A stretch of DNA of 64,000 nucleotides, from positions 124,001-188,000 of the forward strand of contig NZ_PVNH01000011.1 in NCBI RefSeq assembly GCF_003001955.1. The letters are read 5' to 3'. Shown in pieces: positions 33,520 to 42,523 of this stretch (position 1 is its first letter; each line of letters begins with the position of its first letter). Below the pieces are notes generated by a model. That model ran no database searches, was not told where the DNA came from, and worked only from the letters and a program-made list of their open reading frames with translations. A program made the translations under genes and the position numbers. The DNA comes from Prauserella shujinwangii. Its GTDB lineage: Bacteria > Actinomycetota > Actinomycetes > Mycobacteriales > Pseudonocardiaceae.

Positions 33520-34166
33520 GCCGGCACCGCTCGCGCGCGGACCACGTGCCCGGCCCGGACCTCGACGTCGAACTCGCCGCCGGCGAGCGGGCAGCGCGCG
33601 GAGACCGCCCGGCCGGCGAACGCGCCTGCCTGCCGGGCCCACTCCAGCCACACCACGACGTCGAGCGCCGGTCCGGTGACGCGCTCCGCCGGGCCGCCCC
33701 AGGCCGCGGCCACGCCGGTGACGTCCAGCAGGAAGCACCGCAGCGACCACGGCACGGTGGCCAGCCGGGCGAGCACGTCCCCGGTCGAGCGTTCGTCGGG
33801 GACCGTGACCTCCGTTCCGGTGCCGAGCGCCCGGGGTGGCGCGGCAGGGTCCACCCGCAGCCGGATGCCGGTCCGGCCGTCCGGCGGCGGCGACGCGGGT
33901 ACGTGGCCGCCGCCAGGCGGGGCGAGTTCGGGCACCTCCGGTCCCCACGGGCGGACGGTGGCGACCAGCTCGGTCAGTCCGGCGCAGACGACCGCGCCGC
34001 CGGTCGGCATGCGGACCAGCCAGCCGCCGCTGCGTGCGCTCACCCTCGGCCCCCGCCGCGGGAGCAGCCGGGCGACGATCTCGCCTGCCGCCGCCCGTGC
34101 GGCCGGGCCGCCGAACAGCGGCCGCGCCCAGTCGGCCGCCGCCCGGTCCCCGCAGGCTCCGCACAT
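33513..34166 (-). CDS. Conserved hypothetical protein with N-terminal CxxC
   Basis: I do not recognise the family. The 217-residue protein begins MCGACGDRAAADWARPLFGG. That Cys-x-x-Cys pair could bind metal together with later Cys residues (VVCAGLTEL, LRCFLLD, ARCPLAGG). The rest is an Arg/Pro-rich globular sequence without membrane segments. It sits directly after the SDR gene at 34167, with no intervening base between stop and start. This suggests membership of the LacI-controlled operon, though the function need not be related. Confidence 0.6.
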   Translation of the reverse strand: MCGACGDRAAADWARPLFGGPAARAAAGEIVARLLPRRGPRVSARSGGWLVRMPTGGAVVCAGLTELVATVRPWGPEVPELAPPGGGHVPASPPPDGRTGIRLRVDPAAPPRALGTGTEVTVPDERSTGDVLARLATVPWSLRCFLLDVTGVAAAWGGPAERVTGPALDVVVWLEWARQAGAFAGRAVSARCPLAGGEFDVEVRAGHVVRARAVPAQ

Positions 34167-34865
34167 CTACGGCATCACGTCCCCGGCGTTCGGGCCGAGC
34201 GTCTGCCCGACGTAGAGGTTGCCGCCCGGCTCACCGGCGAGCAGCACGGCGGTGGGCGCGACCTCCTCGGGCGTGCCGAACCGGCCCAGCGGCAGCTCCG
34301 CACGCTTGGCCGCCTTCCAGTCCGCCGTGATCCCCGCGACCATCGGGGTCTCGATCGGTCCCGGCGCGATGGCGTTCACCAGCACGCCGTGCCCGGCGAC
34401 CTCCAGCGCGAGCGACTTGGTGAACCCGATGACCCCGGCCTTCGCCGCCGCGTAGTGCGAGAGCGCCGGGCCGCCCTTGATCCCGAGCTGGGAGGCGATG
34501 TTGATCACCCGGCCGAACCCGCGCTCGACCATGCCGGGAACCACCCGCCTGCAGCACAGGAAGACTCCCGTGAGGTCGACCGCGATCGTCTCCGCCCACG
34601 TCGCCGGATCCATCTCCAGCAGCGGCGCCTCGGTGAGGATCCCCGCCGAGTTGACGAGGACGTCGATCCGGCCGAGCGCGCGCTCGGCGCCGGCCACCGC
34701 GGTGCGGACGGACGCGTCGTCGGTGACGTCGATGCGGACGTCCGCACCCGCGCGGTCGGCGACCACCACCTCGGCGCCCTCCCGCAGGTAGGCCTCCGCG
34801 ATGGCCCTGCCGATGCCGCCCGCACCACCGACCACGAGCGCGGTGCGATCCCGTAGAAGTGCCAC
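34167..34865 (-). CDS. Short-chain dehydrogenase/reductase
   Basis: This 232-residue Rossmann oxidoreductase has the classical SDR pattern. The cofactor motif GGAGGIG is at the N-terminus and ADVRIDVTD is in the adenine pocket. NSAG follows, then the active-site Ser in NIASQLG and Tyr-x3-Lys in HYAAAKAG. GTG 34865 is chosen because GAGGAGG precedes it. It is the fifth gene of the operon that starts with the asparaginase-like gene and lies 11 bases after the other SDR. The substrate is unknown; keto/hydroxy-acid or alcohol chemistry downstream of the deamidated product is possible. Confidence 0.85.
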   Translation of the reverse strand: MALLRDRTALVVGGAGGIGRAIAEAYLREGAEVVVADRAGADVRIDVTDDASVRTAVAGAERALGRIDVLVNSAGILTEAPLLEMDPATWAETIAVDLTGVFLCCRRVVPGMVERGFGRVINIASQLGIKGGPALSHYAAAKAGVIGFTKSLALEVAGHGVLVNAIAPGPIETPMVAGITADWKAAKRAELPLGRFGTPEEVAPTAVLLAGEPGGNLYVGQTLGPNAGDVMP

Positions 34866-34876
34866 GTCGTTCCTCC

Positions 34877-35632
34877 TCACGCCGGCATGCGCACGGTCAG
34901 CCCGCCGTCGACGACCACCGCCTGCCCCGTCACGTACGACGCCTCGGGCGAGGTCAGGAACCGGATCACCGAGGCCACCTCGGCCGGGTCCCCCGCGCGG
35001 CCGAGCGGGATGTCGCCACCCGCCCTGGCCAGGCCGTCCGGGCCGAGCGAGTTGACCGGGTCCAGTGACTGCGGCGTCACGACGTAACCCGGGATCACCG
35101 TGTTGACGCGGATCCCGCGGGGAGCCAGCTCCACGGCGAGGCTGCGGCACAGTCCGAGCACCCCGGACTTCGCCGCACCGTAGTGCGCGTGCTCGCCCCA
35201 GCCGTACACCCCGCCCGCGATCGAGGAGACCGCCACCATCGCCCCGCCGGTCATGTGGGCGGCGGCGGACCGGAAGGTGCGCAGCACCCCGGTGAGGTCC
35301 ACCGAGAGCATGTCGTCCCACGCGGCGTCGGTCAGCTCGGCCAGCGCGGCCCTGCGCAGCACACCCGCGTTGGCGACGGCGATGTCCAGCCTGCCCCACT
35401 CGTCGACGGCCCGGCGAGCGAACCCGTCGACCCCGGCCGGGTCCCGCACGTCCACCTCGTGCACGACGCACTCGCCGCCCGCCGCCTCGACGGCCTTGAC
35501 CGTCTCCTGTGGATCGTGTGGGTCGCCCGGGAAGGTGCCGACGACGGTGCGGACGCCGCGTTCGGCGTAGGCGACGGCCAGCGCGCGGCCGATGCCGCTC
35601 GCGGCTCCCGTGACGACCGCGACGGCGCTCAT
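34877..35632 (-). CDS. Short-chain dehydrogenase/reductase
   Basis: This 251-residue classical SDR has the cofactor motif TGAASGIG at the N-terminus. NAG follows in VANAGVLRR, the catalytic Ser is in VSSIAGG and Tyr-x3-Lys is in HYGAAKSG. The C-terminal [19 protein letters not shown] is the usual SDR ending. The start ATG overlaps the stop of the MFS gene (ATGA). It is about 30% or more similar in motif layout to the neighbour at 34167, so the pair may have arisen by duplication. I cannot measure the identity here. Confidence 0.86.
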   Translation of the reverse strand: MSAVAVVTGAASGIGRALAVAYAERGVRTVVGTFPGDPHDPQETVKAVEAAGGECVVHEVDVRDPAGVDGFARRAVDEWGRLDIAVANAGVLRRAALAELTDAAWDDMLSVDLTGVLRTFRSAAAHMTGGAMVAVSSIAGGVYGWGEHAHYGAAKSGVLGLCRSLAVELAPRGIRVNTVIPGYVVTPQSLDPVNSLGPDGLARAGGDIPLGRAGDPAEVASVIRFLTSPEASYVTGQAVVVDGGLTVRMPA

Positions 35633-36960
35633 CCCTCGAGCACCTTCGCCTTGCGGGCACCGAACATCACGAACCCGGAGAGGAACGTGCCGACCGCGCC
35701 GACCAGCAGCGCCGCCTCGCCCCAGTCGGAGCCCGCCGCGAGCAGTGCGGTGACCACCGCGCCGGCGAGGATCGCGCCGGGCTGGGAGAGCGCGTTGAGG
35801 AACGCGGTCCCGGTGGCCCGGCAGCGGGTGTCGTAGCACTCGCCCATGTAGAACAGCAGCGCGGCGTACGGGCCGACCAGGAAGAACATGCCAAGCGAGT
35901 AGAGCGTCACCACGGCGATCGTTCCACTCGCGACAGTCAGCATCAGCGCGAACATCAGGCCCGAGATGATCCAGCCGTAGGCGATGACGTTGCGGCGGCC
36001 CAGCTTGTCCCCGATCCACCCGTGCGTCACGTAACCGAGGTAGCCGACCGCGTTGATGACGATCAGCATCAGCAGGGAGTTGGAGAAGCTGACCTGCTTG
36101 CCCTCGGTGAGCACCGTGGTGCCGAGCACGCTGAACACTTGGATGCCGAACCAGTTGGTGAACCACGCGAAGCCGAGCACCAGCGTGTTCCGCAGCGCCG
36201 GGCCACGGAAGATGGCCACGAGCGGGGCCGATGGCTGGTCCTCGACGCCGTAGGCCCGAGCCAGCTCGGCGGCCTCGGCCGCCTTGCCCGCCTTGCGCAG
36301 CCGCCGCAGCCGCTGTTCGAGCTCGAACTGCGGGCTCTCTCGCAGGCCGCGCCGCATGATGGCGATGAGCAACGCGGGGAAGACCGCCAGCAGGAAGCAG
36401 CCACGCCAGCCGACGAGCGGAAGGAAGATCGCGACGAACGCCGCGGCGAGCAGCACGCCGAGCGGCCAACCGCCCTGCACGAGGCTGTAGACGAGCCCGC
36501 GCCGCTTCTTGATCTTCTCGTCCTCGGTGACGGCGTAGATCTCGTTGAGGTAGGTGGCGTTGACGGCCTGTTCGGACAGGCCGAGGCCGCCGAGCGCGCG
36601 GACCCCGACCAGGTAGGCCGCGTTCGGGGTGACCGCGGTGGCCGCGGAGGCGAGCGCGGTGCCGGAGACCGTGAGGATCATGCCCTTCCGGCGGCCGATC
36701 CGGTCGACGACGGGCCCGACTCCGAGCGCGAAAACGGCGGTCCCCACCGAGACCAGTGTGGACACCAGCGCCGCGGTCGCGGCGGTCCAGCCGAAGGCTC
36801 CGGAGATCTCCGGCAGCAGGGTGCCGAACATGATGTAGTCGAACACCGCGAACAGCCACGCGAAGAACGCGATGATGGTGGCCTTGCGGGTGGCGCGGAC
36901 ACCGATACGGGGCAACGACCTCGCCGTGACGGCGGTGCCGACGGTGGGGGTTTCGGACAT
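35629..36960 (-). CDS. MFS transporter (sugar/metabolite:proton type)
   Basis: This 443-residue membrane protein has twelve hydrophobic segments. The loop-2 MFS signature is [13 protein letters not shown] and its second-half equivalent is [14 protein letters not shown] large cytoplasmic loop (about 195-235, with [19 protein letters not shown]) lies between the halves. It resembles the aromatic acid/metabolite:H+ symporters. Start ATG 36960 follows GAGAAGGG. It overlaps the next gene by ATGA. Given operon context it probably imports the compound degraded by the hydrolases at 37005-38870. Confidence 0.86.
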   Translation of the reverse strand: MSETPTVGTAVTARSLPRIGVRATRKATIIAFFAWLFAVFDYIMFGTLLPEISGAFGWTAATAALVSTLVSVGTAVFALGVGPVVDRIGRRKGMILTVSGTALASAATAVTPNAAYLVGVRALGGLGLSEQAVNATYLNEIYAVTEDEKIKKRRGLVYSLVQGGWPLGVLLAAAFVAIFLPLVGWRGCFLLAVFPALLIAIMRRGLRESPQFELEQRLRRLRKAGKAAEAAELARAYGVEDQPSAPLVAIFRGPALRNTLVLGFAWFTNWFGIQVFSVLGTTVLTEGKQVSFSNSLLMLIVINAVGYLGYVTHGWIGDKLGRRNVIAYGWIISGLMFALMLTVASGTIAVVTLYSLGMFFLVGPYAALLFYMGECYDTRCRATGTAFLNALSQPGAILAGAVVTALLAAGSDWGEAALLVGAVGTFLSGFVMFGARKAKVLEG

Positions 36961-37004
36961 GGGAGTGCCCTTCTCGAAAAGGGTCGTACTCGGCAGCGGG
37001 CGGG

Positions 37005-37883
37005 TCAGGAGCGCGGGAACCGCGCCAGGAAGTCGTCGGCGATCTCGTCGAAGGTCGCCCAGCGCACACCCTCGTGCCCGTTGATGTGCTCGATGAGCCG
37101 CTCCAGCATCAGCAGGGTCTGTGGCCTGCCGGAGACGTCGGGATGGATCGTCATGGTGAAGGCGGCGTAGTCCAGCTCCCGGTGGACCCAGTCGAACTGG
37201 TCCCGCCACAGCTGTTCCAGATGCCTCGGATTGACGAAGCCGTGGCTGTTCGCGCTCGCCTTCACGAACATCATCGGAGGCAGGTCGTCGAGGTACCAGT
37301 TGGCCGGGATCTCCACCAGGCCGGTCTCCTCGCCCCGGACGAGCGGCTTCATCCAGTCCTCGGCCGCCCTGGAGTAGTCGATCTTCGTCCAGCTGTCGCC
37401 GACCCGCACGTAGTACGGCGTGAAGTCGTTGTGCATCAACGAGTGGTCGTACTTGATCCCGCGTTCGAGCAGCAGCTCGTTGGTGACCGGGGAGAACTCC
37501 CACCACGGCGCGACGTAGCCGGTCGGCGCGCGGCCGGTCAGCTTCTCGATGAGCTCGATGCTGCGGTCGAGGACCGCGCTCTCCTGGTCGCGGGTCATCG
37601 CGATCGGGTTCTCGTGTGAGTAGCCGTGCGCGCCGATCTCGTGTCCCGCGTCCACCACCATGCGGGTCTGGTCGGGGAAGGTCTCCATCGAGTGCCCCGG
37701 GATGAACCACGTCGTGCGCAGGTCGTTCCGCTCGAACAGGCGGAGCAGCCGGGGCACGCCGACCTCCCCGGCGAACAGTCCCCGTGAGATGTCGCAGGGC
37801 GAGTCCTCCCCGCCGTACGAGCCGAGCCAGCCCGCGACGGCGTCCACGTCGACGCCGAACGCGACAAAGATCTCCTTGGGCAT
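37005..37883 (-). CDS. Polysaccharide deacetylase-family hydrolase (imidase/PuuE-like)
   Basis: This 292-residue protein of the NodB fold has its metal ligands in [10 protein letters not shown] and [21 protein letters not shown] motif and the C-terminal [13 protein letters not shown] segment complete the active site. The region [19 protein letters not shown] is characteristic of a subgroup that includes HP0310-type deacetylases, allantoinase PuuE and a cyclic-imide hydrolase. There is no signal peptide, which argues against peptidoglycan deacetylation in the wall. It lies three bases after the asparaginase-like gene. A cyclic imide or related amide as substrate is inference. Confidence 0.8.
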   Translation of the reverse strand: MPKEIFVAFGVDVDAVAGWLGSYGGEDSPCDISRGLFAGEVGVPRLLRLFERNDLRTTWFIPGHSMETFPDQTRMVVDAGHEIGAHGYSHENPIAMTRDQESAVLDRSIELIEKLTGRAPTGYVAPWWEFSPVTNELLLERGIKYDHSLMHNDFTPYYVRVGDSWTKIDYSRAAEDWMKPLVRGEETGLVEIPANWYLDDLPPMMFVKASANSHGFVNPRHLEQLWRDQFDWVHRELDYAAFTMTIHPDVSGRPQTLLMLERLIEHINGHEGVRWATFDEIADDFLARFPRS

Positions 37884-37886
37884 GGG

Positions 37887-38870
37887 TCAGGTCCTTTCCG
37901 TGGAAGTCGAGCGCCCGCGCAGCTCGCGGGCGACCCTGGCGGGATCGCGGAAGCAGCCGAGCAGGGCTGTCAGGAGCACGCGGGCCTGCGACGGGCGCAG
38001 GTCGCCGACGGGGACGGCCCCCGCCTCGACCAGGTCGATGCCGCCGCCGTTGCGGTAGAGCTCGGCGATCGGCCCCGCGTGCACCCGGGTGGACAGTGCG
38101 ACCACCACGCCGTCGGCGGTCAGGCGCGCGACGGCGTCGCGGACGGCCGGGTTGGCGTTTCCCGCGCCGGTGGCCTCGAGCACCACCCCGGTGCTGCCCG
38201 CCGCGGTCACCGCGTCGAGGGCCACCGTGTCCGTGCCGGGGTAGCACGGGACCACGTCGACCCGGACGCCGTCGAGCGCGAAGTCGGCGAGCACGAGCGG
38301 GGTGGAACGCGCGGGCGTGGCGGTGAGTTCGACGAGTCCTTGCCGCGTGTGGCCGATCGGGCCGCGGTCGGGTGCGGAGAACGCGGCCGGTGCCACGGTG
38401 TGCGCCTTCCGCGTGCCGCGGGCCGGGAAGATCCGGCCGTCGAACGTGATCAGCACTCCGTGGTCGCGCGCCGGGGTGGAGGCGGCGACCGCGATGGCGT
38501 CCGCGAGGTTGCGCGGGCCGTCGCTGTCCGGGTTGTCGGCGGGTCGTTGGGCCCCGGTGAACACGACGGGCCTGGGGTCGTCGTGGAACAGCTCGGCGAG
38601 GAACGCGGTCTCCTCCATGCTGTCGGTGCCGTGGGTGACGACGACGCCGAGCACGTCCGGGTCGGTCAGGGCGGCGTGCACCTCGTGGACGACCCGCCGC
38701 ATGTCGTGCGGGGTCAGCAGGTAGCTGCCGAGGCAGAACACGTCCTTGCCGTCCAGCGCGACGCCGGGGTCGGCAGGCAGGCGCTCCAGCAGCGCGCTGG
38801 CGTCGTCGTGGGCGAGACCGCCGCGGGTCGCGATGGTTCCGCCGGTGGACAGGACGACGACCTTGCGCAC
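37887..38870 (-). CDS. L-asparaginase-family amidohydrolase
   Basis: This 327-residue enzyme of the bacterial type I/II asparaginase fold has the first catalytic Thr in VVLSTGGTIATRGG and the second Thr in VVVTHGTDSMEETA. The N-terminal domain (about 1-200) and the smaller C-terminal domain are both complete. GTG 38870 is selected because GAGGAGG lies just before it. It is the first gene of the operon under the tandem LacI-type operators. Being cytosolic and in this operon, it may act on an omega-amide (half-amide) rather than on asparagine itself. Confidence 0.85.
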   Translation of the reverse strand: MRKVVVLSTGGTIATRGGLAHDDASALLERLPADPGVALDGKDVFCLGSYLLTPHDMRRVVHEVHAALTDPDVLGVVVTHGTDSMEETAFLAELFHDDPRPVVFTGAQRPADNPDSDGPRNLADAIAVAASTPARDHGVLITFDGRIFPARGTRKAHTVAPAAFSAPDRGPIGHTRQGLVELTATPARSTPLVLADFALDGVRVDVVPCYPGTDTVALDAVTAAGSTGVVLEATGAGNANPAVRDAVARLTADGVVVALSTRVHAGPIAELYRNGGGIDLVEAGAVPVGDLRPSQARVLLTALLGCFRDPARVARELRGRSTSTERT

Positions 38871-38894
38871 GCGACAACCTCCTCGGAGCAACAA

Positions 38895-38922
38895 CCCAAA
38901 CGTTTGGGACAAACGTTTGGGT
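38895..38922. promoter_or_regulatory. Two overlapping LacI-type operators with AAACGTTT cores
   Basis: The perfect 14-bp palindrome CCCAAACGTTTGGG (38895-38908) is followed by a second palindrome CAAACGTTTG (38910-38919), centres 13 bases apart. The central CG inside A/T-flanked arms is typical of LacI-family operators. The sites lie 25-50 bases upstream of the asparaginase-like start and about 85 bases before the divergent LacI gene. They probably mediate control of both, with the repressor leaving on ligand binding. Confidence 0.82.
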
Positions 38923-39004
38923 ATCATGCACTCGGAGGCGGCGGGAGTCAACGGCCCGCTGTTACGATCGTGCGAAATCGTTTGGTGAGAGGCGAAGCGG
39001 ACTG

Positions 39005-40030
39005 GTGGGCGCTGACAGAACGGCACCCGTGACGTTGCGGATGCTCGCCGAGGAGCTGGGCCTCCACGTCTCCACGGTGTCCCGGGTGCTGCACGCCAAG
39101 CCCGACGAGAGCCATCGGGCGGCCTCCAAGGCGACCGTCGAACGCGTGCGCAGGCTCGCCGACGAACTCGGCTACCGGCCGAACCCGCACGCGACGAGCC
39201 TGCGGACCCAGCGCAGCAACCTGGTGGGCGTGCTCGTGCCCCGGCTGTCGGACATCGTGCTCGCGACGATCTACGAGGGCATCGAGGAGTCCGCGGGCGA
39301 GCACGGCCTCTCCACGTTCGTCACCAACACCAGGGACGTTCCCGAGGTGCAGCGGGCGCGCACGGACATGGTGCTCGCGCGGCGGGTCGACGGGATCATC
39401 TTCGGCGACGCCTACGCCGACGCCGAGTTCCTCCGGGAGGTCGCCGCCCGCGGCGTCCCGTTCGTGCTCGTCAGCAGGCACGCCGGCGACTACCCGTCGG
39501 TGACCTGCGACGACTACCTTGGCGGGCGCATGGTCGGCGAGCACCTGCTCGGGCTCGGGCATCGCGACGTCGCCGTGGTGGCCGGCGAGCCCTACGCCAG
39601 CACGGGGATCGACCGGACGGCCGGGTTCGCCGACGCCTACGCCGAGGCGGGGATCGAGATCCCGGGGCACCGGATCCTGCACTCCCGGTTCGACGCCCGC
39701 GGTGGGCACGAGACCACCGCCCGGATCCTCGCCGACGGCGAGCCACCGTCGGCGATCTTCGCGGTGAACGACTTCGCGGCCATCGGTGCCTTCGGCGCCG
39801 TGCGCGACTACGGCCTGCGCGTCGGCGCCGACATCGCCGTCGCGGGCTTCAACGACACCCCGCTCGCGGCGGAGCTGCCGGTGCCGCTGACCACCGTGCG
39901 CTCGCCGATGCACGAGATGGGCAGGCGCGGGATCGACCTGCTGGCCAGGCTGCTGCAGGGGGAGCAGGTGCGGTCCGAGCGCCTGCGCCCGGAGCTGGTC
40001 GTCCGGGCCTCCACCGACCCTCGAGCGTGA
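39005..40030 (+). CDS. LacI-family transcriptional regulator
   Basis: This 341-residue regulator has an N-terminal HTH (TLRMLAEELGLHVSTVSRVLH) and hinge helix. A periplasmic-binding-like effector domain follows, starting LVGVLVPRLSDIVLATIYEGIE and containing the conserved FAVNDFAAIGAF and GFNDTPLAAELPVPLTTV motifs. Start GTG 39005. It diverges from the asparaginase-like operon, whose promoter holds two palindromes of LacI type. It is therefore the likely local repressor. The inducer is unknown but should be related to the imported compound. Confidence 0.9.
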   Translation: MGADRTAPVTLRMLAEELGLHVSTVSRVLHAKPDESHRAASKATVERVRRLADELGYRPNPHATSLRTQRSNLVGVLVPRLSDIVLATIYEGIEESAGEHGLSTFVTNTRDVPEVQRARTDMVLARRVDGIIFGDAYADAEFLREVAARGVPFVLVSRHAGDYPSVTCDDYLGGRMVGEHLLGLGHRDVAVVAGEPYASTGIDRTAGFADAYAEAGIEIPGHRILHSRFDARGGHETTARILADGEPPSAIFAVNDFAAIGAFGAVRDYGLRVGADIAVAGFNDTPLAAELPVPLTTVRSPMHEMGRRGIDLLARLLQGEQVRSERLRPELVVRASTDPRA

Positions 40031-40034
40031 AACC

Positions 40035-40256
40035 GTGGTTCGGCCGAGTGGTCCGACTGGACCTGCCCGGCACCCGGAGGCCGAAGACGGCCCCAGCATC
40101 GGAACCCTTCCGGCCGGCGAGACAGTAAGTGTGGACTATGAGATCCGCATCGGGAAGGGCGTGACGGTGGGCTCAACCATGACCGTCATCGGCGTCATGC
40201 GTCCGCTCGGCATGAACGAGTTCTACAACACCGTGAAGATTGCCGTGCAGCGGTAG
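40035..40256 (+). pseudogene. Gene fragment, C-terminal end of a beta-rich (DUF11-like) surface protein
   Basis: A 73-codon open frame begins five bases after the LacI stop. Its last 50 residues (IGTLPAGETVSVDYEIRIGK, then TVIGVMRPLG and NEFYNTVKIAVQR) read like the C-terminal strand region of a secreted beta-sandwich repeat protein of the LPAGET-x-VxYxIR type. The first 20 residues look like unrelated Pro/Gly-rich read-through. There is no ribosome binding site, signal peptide or repeat array. It is probably the remnant of a larger gene cut at the island edge. Confidence 0.45.
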
Positions 40257-40328
40257 GTTCGGGCTACCGATCAGGAGTTGCGCACGAAGTGTTCAAAGTT
40301 ATCGGCATGCAGTGCGGACAGCTGGCCA

Positions 40329-41510
40329 CTACAGCGGCAGAGACCACGATCGATCCGCGCCCGGAAGGTCCACGATCTGGTCGCCATCCTGCGCGATCGT
40401 GATCGTGAACTCGTCGGGGCGCGGCTGTCCGAGGCGCTTCCACAGGTCGTGCGCGGCCTCCAACTCATCCCACAAGCGCCGGTTGCCTCCTTGGATGACC
40501 TGGCGGTCGGTGGTCGTGTCGGTCGTCACGCGCGCCCATGCCTGGCTGCGGGGATCGGTGAGGCAGAAGTACATCGGGCCGCGCTTCTCACCGTTCTTGA
40601 TGGTGACGTGCCCTGCCACCGTTCCCGGCAGAGCCAACTGTGCGAGGAACGCGAACGAGCGCGTGCGGAGCGCGGCGGGGTCGAGACTGGTCGTCCGCTG
40701 TTCGCCGGGCTCGCGGACCGCCCGTGACGACAGTTCGGGCAACTGCTGGAACGGTTGCTCGGTACTGCGCAACGGCATGAAGTTCGCTGTCTCGGGGAGG
40801 AATTGGCCATGAACGGACCTGTCATCGCCGATGGTGAAGAGTGCGAGACTGCCTGCGAAGTCGCCGCGCAGGTCGATGAGGATGGTGCCGCCGGGCCGTG
40901 TTTGGTCGAGCCACGCGGGCGGCAGCTTCCGGATGGAGGCGGTGGCGATGATCCGGTCGTAGGGGGCGCGGGCCGGGTGGCCGAGGTAGCCGTCTGTGAC
41001 GACGAGGGTCGGGGCCAGGCCGAGGCGCTCCAGGCGGTCCCGAGCGTCGGTGACGCACTGGGCGCTGATGTCCACGGAGATGATCGAGTCCGAGCCGAGC
41101 CGATGAGCGAGTAGGCCGGCTGTCCATCCGGTGCCGGTGCCGATCTCCAGCACAGTGTCCCCCTCAGACGCCTGACTGGATTCCAGCATGGTTGCCACCA
41201 CAGACGGTGCGGAGCATGACGTGGTGGGGATGTCGCGGTCGTCGATGTCGGTCAGCAGCGCCTCGTTCTGGTACACGGCGCGAAGCCAGTGCTCCCGCTG
41301 GGCGACATCGGTGCCGTCGAGGGTCTGGCCGCCGAGGTTCTGCGGCAGCGTGAACCGCGGCGCGAACAGGTGCCGGGGCACGGCCTCGAAGGCTGCGCGC
41401 CATGCAGGCATTGTCAGCTTCCTAACGGCCGCCACCTGCTCGATCAGGGCATGGTTCAGCTCGTCGGCCAGTCGCCGCAGCCGGTCGTCAAGCTCGATCA
41501 CGTCAGTCAC
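40329..41510 (-). CDS. Protein-L-isoaspartate O-methyltransferase homologue of a graspetide cluster (aspartimide-forming)
   Basis: This 393-residue protein has a PIMT-like SAM methyltransferase domain (about 40-235, with TTSCSAPSVVATML and SAM motif I VLEIGTGTGWTAGLL). A C-terminal extension of about 150 residues (with GTVAGHVTIKNGEKRG) is not found in housekeeping PIMT. Such extended homologues occur in fuscimiditide- and amycolimiditide-type clusters. There they methylate an Asp of the modified peptide so that it closes to an aspartimide. The GTG start 41510 has GGAGGAG upstream and overlaps the ATP-grasp stop (GTGA). The expected substrate is the peptide encoded at 42524-42790, whose DG pair is a natural target. 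Confidence 0.84.
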   Translation of the reverse strand: MTDVIELDDRLRRLADELNHALIEQVAAVRKLTMPAWRAAFEAVPRHLFAPRFTLPQNLGGQTLDGTDVAQREHWLRAVYQNEALLTDIDDRDIPTTSCSAPSVVATMLESSQASEGDTVLEIGTGTGWTAGLLAHRLGSDSIISVDISAQCVTDARDRLERLGLAPTLVVTDGYLGHPARAPYDRIIATASIRKLPPAWLDQTRPGGTILIDLRGDFAGSLALFTIGDDRSVHGQFLPETANFMPLRSTEQPFQQLPELSSRAVREPGEQRTTSLDPAALRTRSFAFLAQLALPGTVAGHVTIKNGEKRGPMYFCLTDPRSQAWARVTTDTTTDRQVIQGGNRRLWDELEAAHDLWKRLGQPRPDEFTITIAQDGDQIVDLPGADRSWSLPL

Positions 41511-42520
41511 AGTTCTCCTCCGGCCAGCTCGGCAGCGAGGGCGGCGCCGATGGGAAGCCTGGTCGCTTCCTGTATCCATCCCCATTGCCCGCTGGGGTTC
41601 AGGTCAACGAAATAGTGCTGGTCATCTTCGGTCACGACGAAATCGGCGGCAGCGAACGACAGCCCGAGACGCTCGGTCATCCGCAGCAACGCCTTCTCGA
41701 TGTCATCCGGCAGCTTCGTGGGCTCGTAGAGCAACGCGTCGTAGTCCGCACGCCAGTCAAGCAACTCTTCGGTGGTTTCGTCGTCGACCAGGATGTTCGC
41801 CGCGAACACGCGCTTGCCCACCACGGTCGCTCGCACGTCCCGCACCTTCGCCACGCGCTGCTGGAACTGGTGCGCTGTAAGTGCGACCCGGCCATCCGCC
41901 ATGCCCGAGCCGGTGACCGGAGTGGTGTATACGAGCGCCACCCGATCCCCGTCTGTCACCGTGGCGGAAGTGAGGGTCTTGTAGACGACCGAGGAACCCA
42001 GGTGGGCGCTGTGCTTGTCAGCATCGCCGGGCGCGTTGGTGATCACGGTTCGGGGCACCTCCAGCCCGCACGCCGCCGCAGTCGCGTACTGGACTGGCTT
42101 GTACTCGGCGTCCGCTGCACGCGACGGGTGGTTCACCCACGCGCACGGCAGACTCCCGAGAAGCCCGACGATGCCCCGCCGAGCTTCTCGGGCGGCGAAC
42201 CGTTGTTCGGCGTCGGTCATCGAGGATGGAAACGTGAACGCGGTCGGCCTTCGGACATAGACACTGCGGATGTCGCGCAGGCCGACCGACCCATCCGGGC
42301 CGCGGATCTCGCCGCTCCATGAGCCGTCGAACCACGCGCTCACCTCCACCGCGAGTGGAAAGTCGCCAGGGTCCATCCGGAAGACCTGTACGCCTCGGCG
42401 ATCCAGCTCCATGACGACGAGATCAGCTGTCGTGTCGCCCGGCTCGGTCAACACCAGCACAGTGTTCGCGGCGGCGGGGTGTGGTCCGGGATTCATGGCG
42501 TCAACCAGTCGCTCTCCCAC
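41507..42520 (-). CDS. ATP-grasp ribosomal peptide maturase (graspetide ligase)
   Basis: This 337-residue ATP-grasp ligase of the graspetide family forms ester or amide links between acidic and hydroxyl/Lys side chains of a precursor peptide. The family landmarks are YKPVQYATAAACGLEVPRT, VYKTLTSA (nucleotide Lys) and FVDLNPSGQWGWIQ (metal ligands). GTG 42520 follows the precursor stop by three bases. An ATG at 42496 (NPGPHPAAANTVLVL) is an alternative start with GGGAGAG upstream. It sits between the precursor and the PIMT homologue, overlapping the latter. The product is a macrocyclic peptide, probably exported or processed by genes outside this island. Confidence 0.87.
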   Translation of the reverse strand: MGERLVDAMNPGPHPAAANTVLVLTEPGDTTADLVVMELDRRGVQVFRMDPGDFPLAVEVSAWFDGSWSGEIRGPDGSVGLRDIRSVYVRRPTAFTFPSSMTDAEQRFAAREARRGIVGLLGSLPCAWVNHPSRAADAEYKPVQYATAAACGLEVPRTVITNAPGDADKHSAHLGSSVVYKTLTSATVTDGDRVALVYTTPVTGSGMADGRVALTAHQFQQRVAKVRDVRATVVGKRVFAANILVDDETTEELLDWRADYDALLYEPTKLPDDIEKALLRMTERLGLSFAAADFVVTEDDQHYFVDLNPSGQWGWIQEATRLPIGAALAAELAGGEL

Positions 42521-42523
42521 GCT

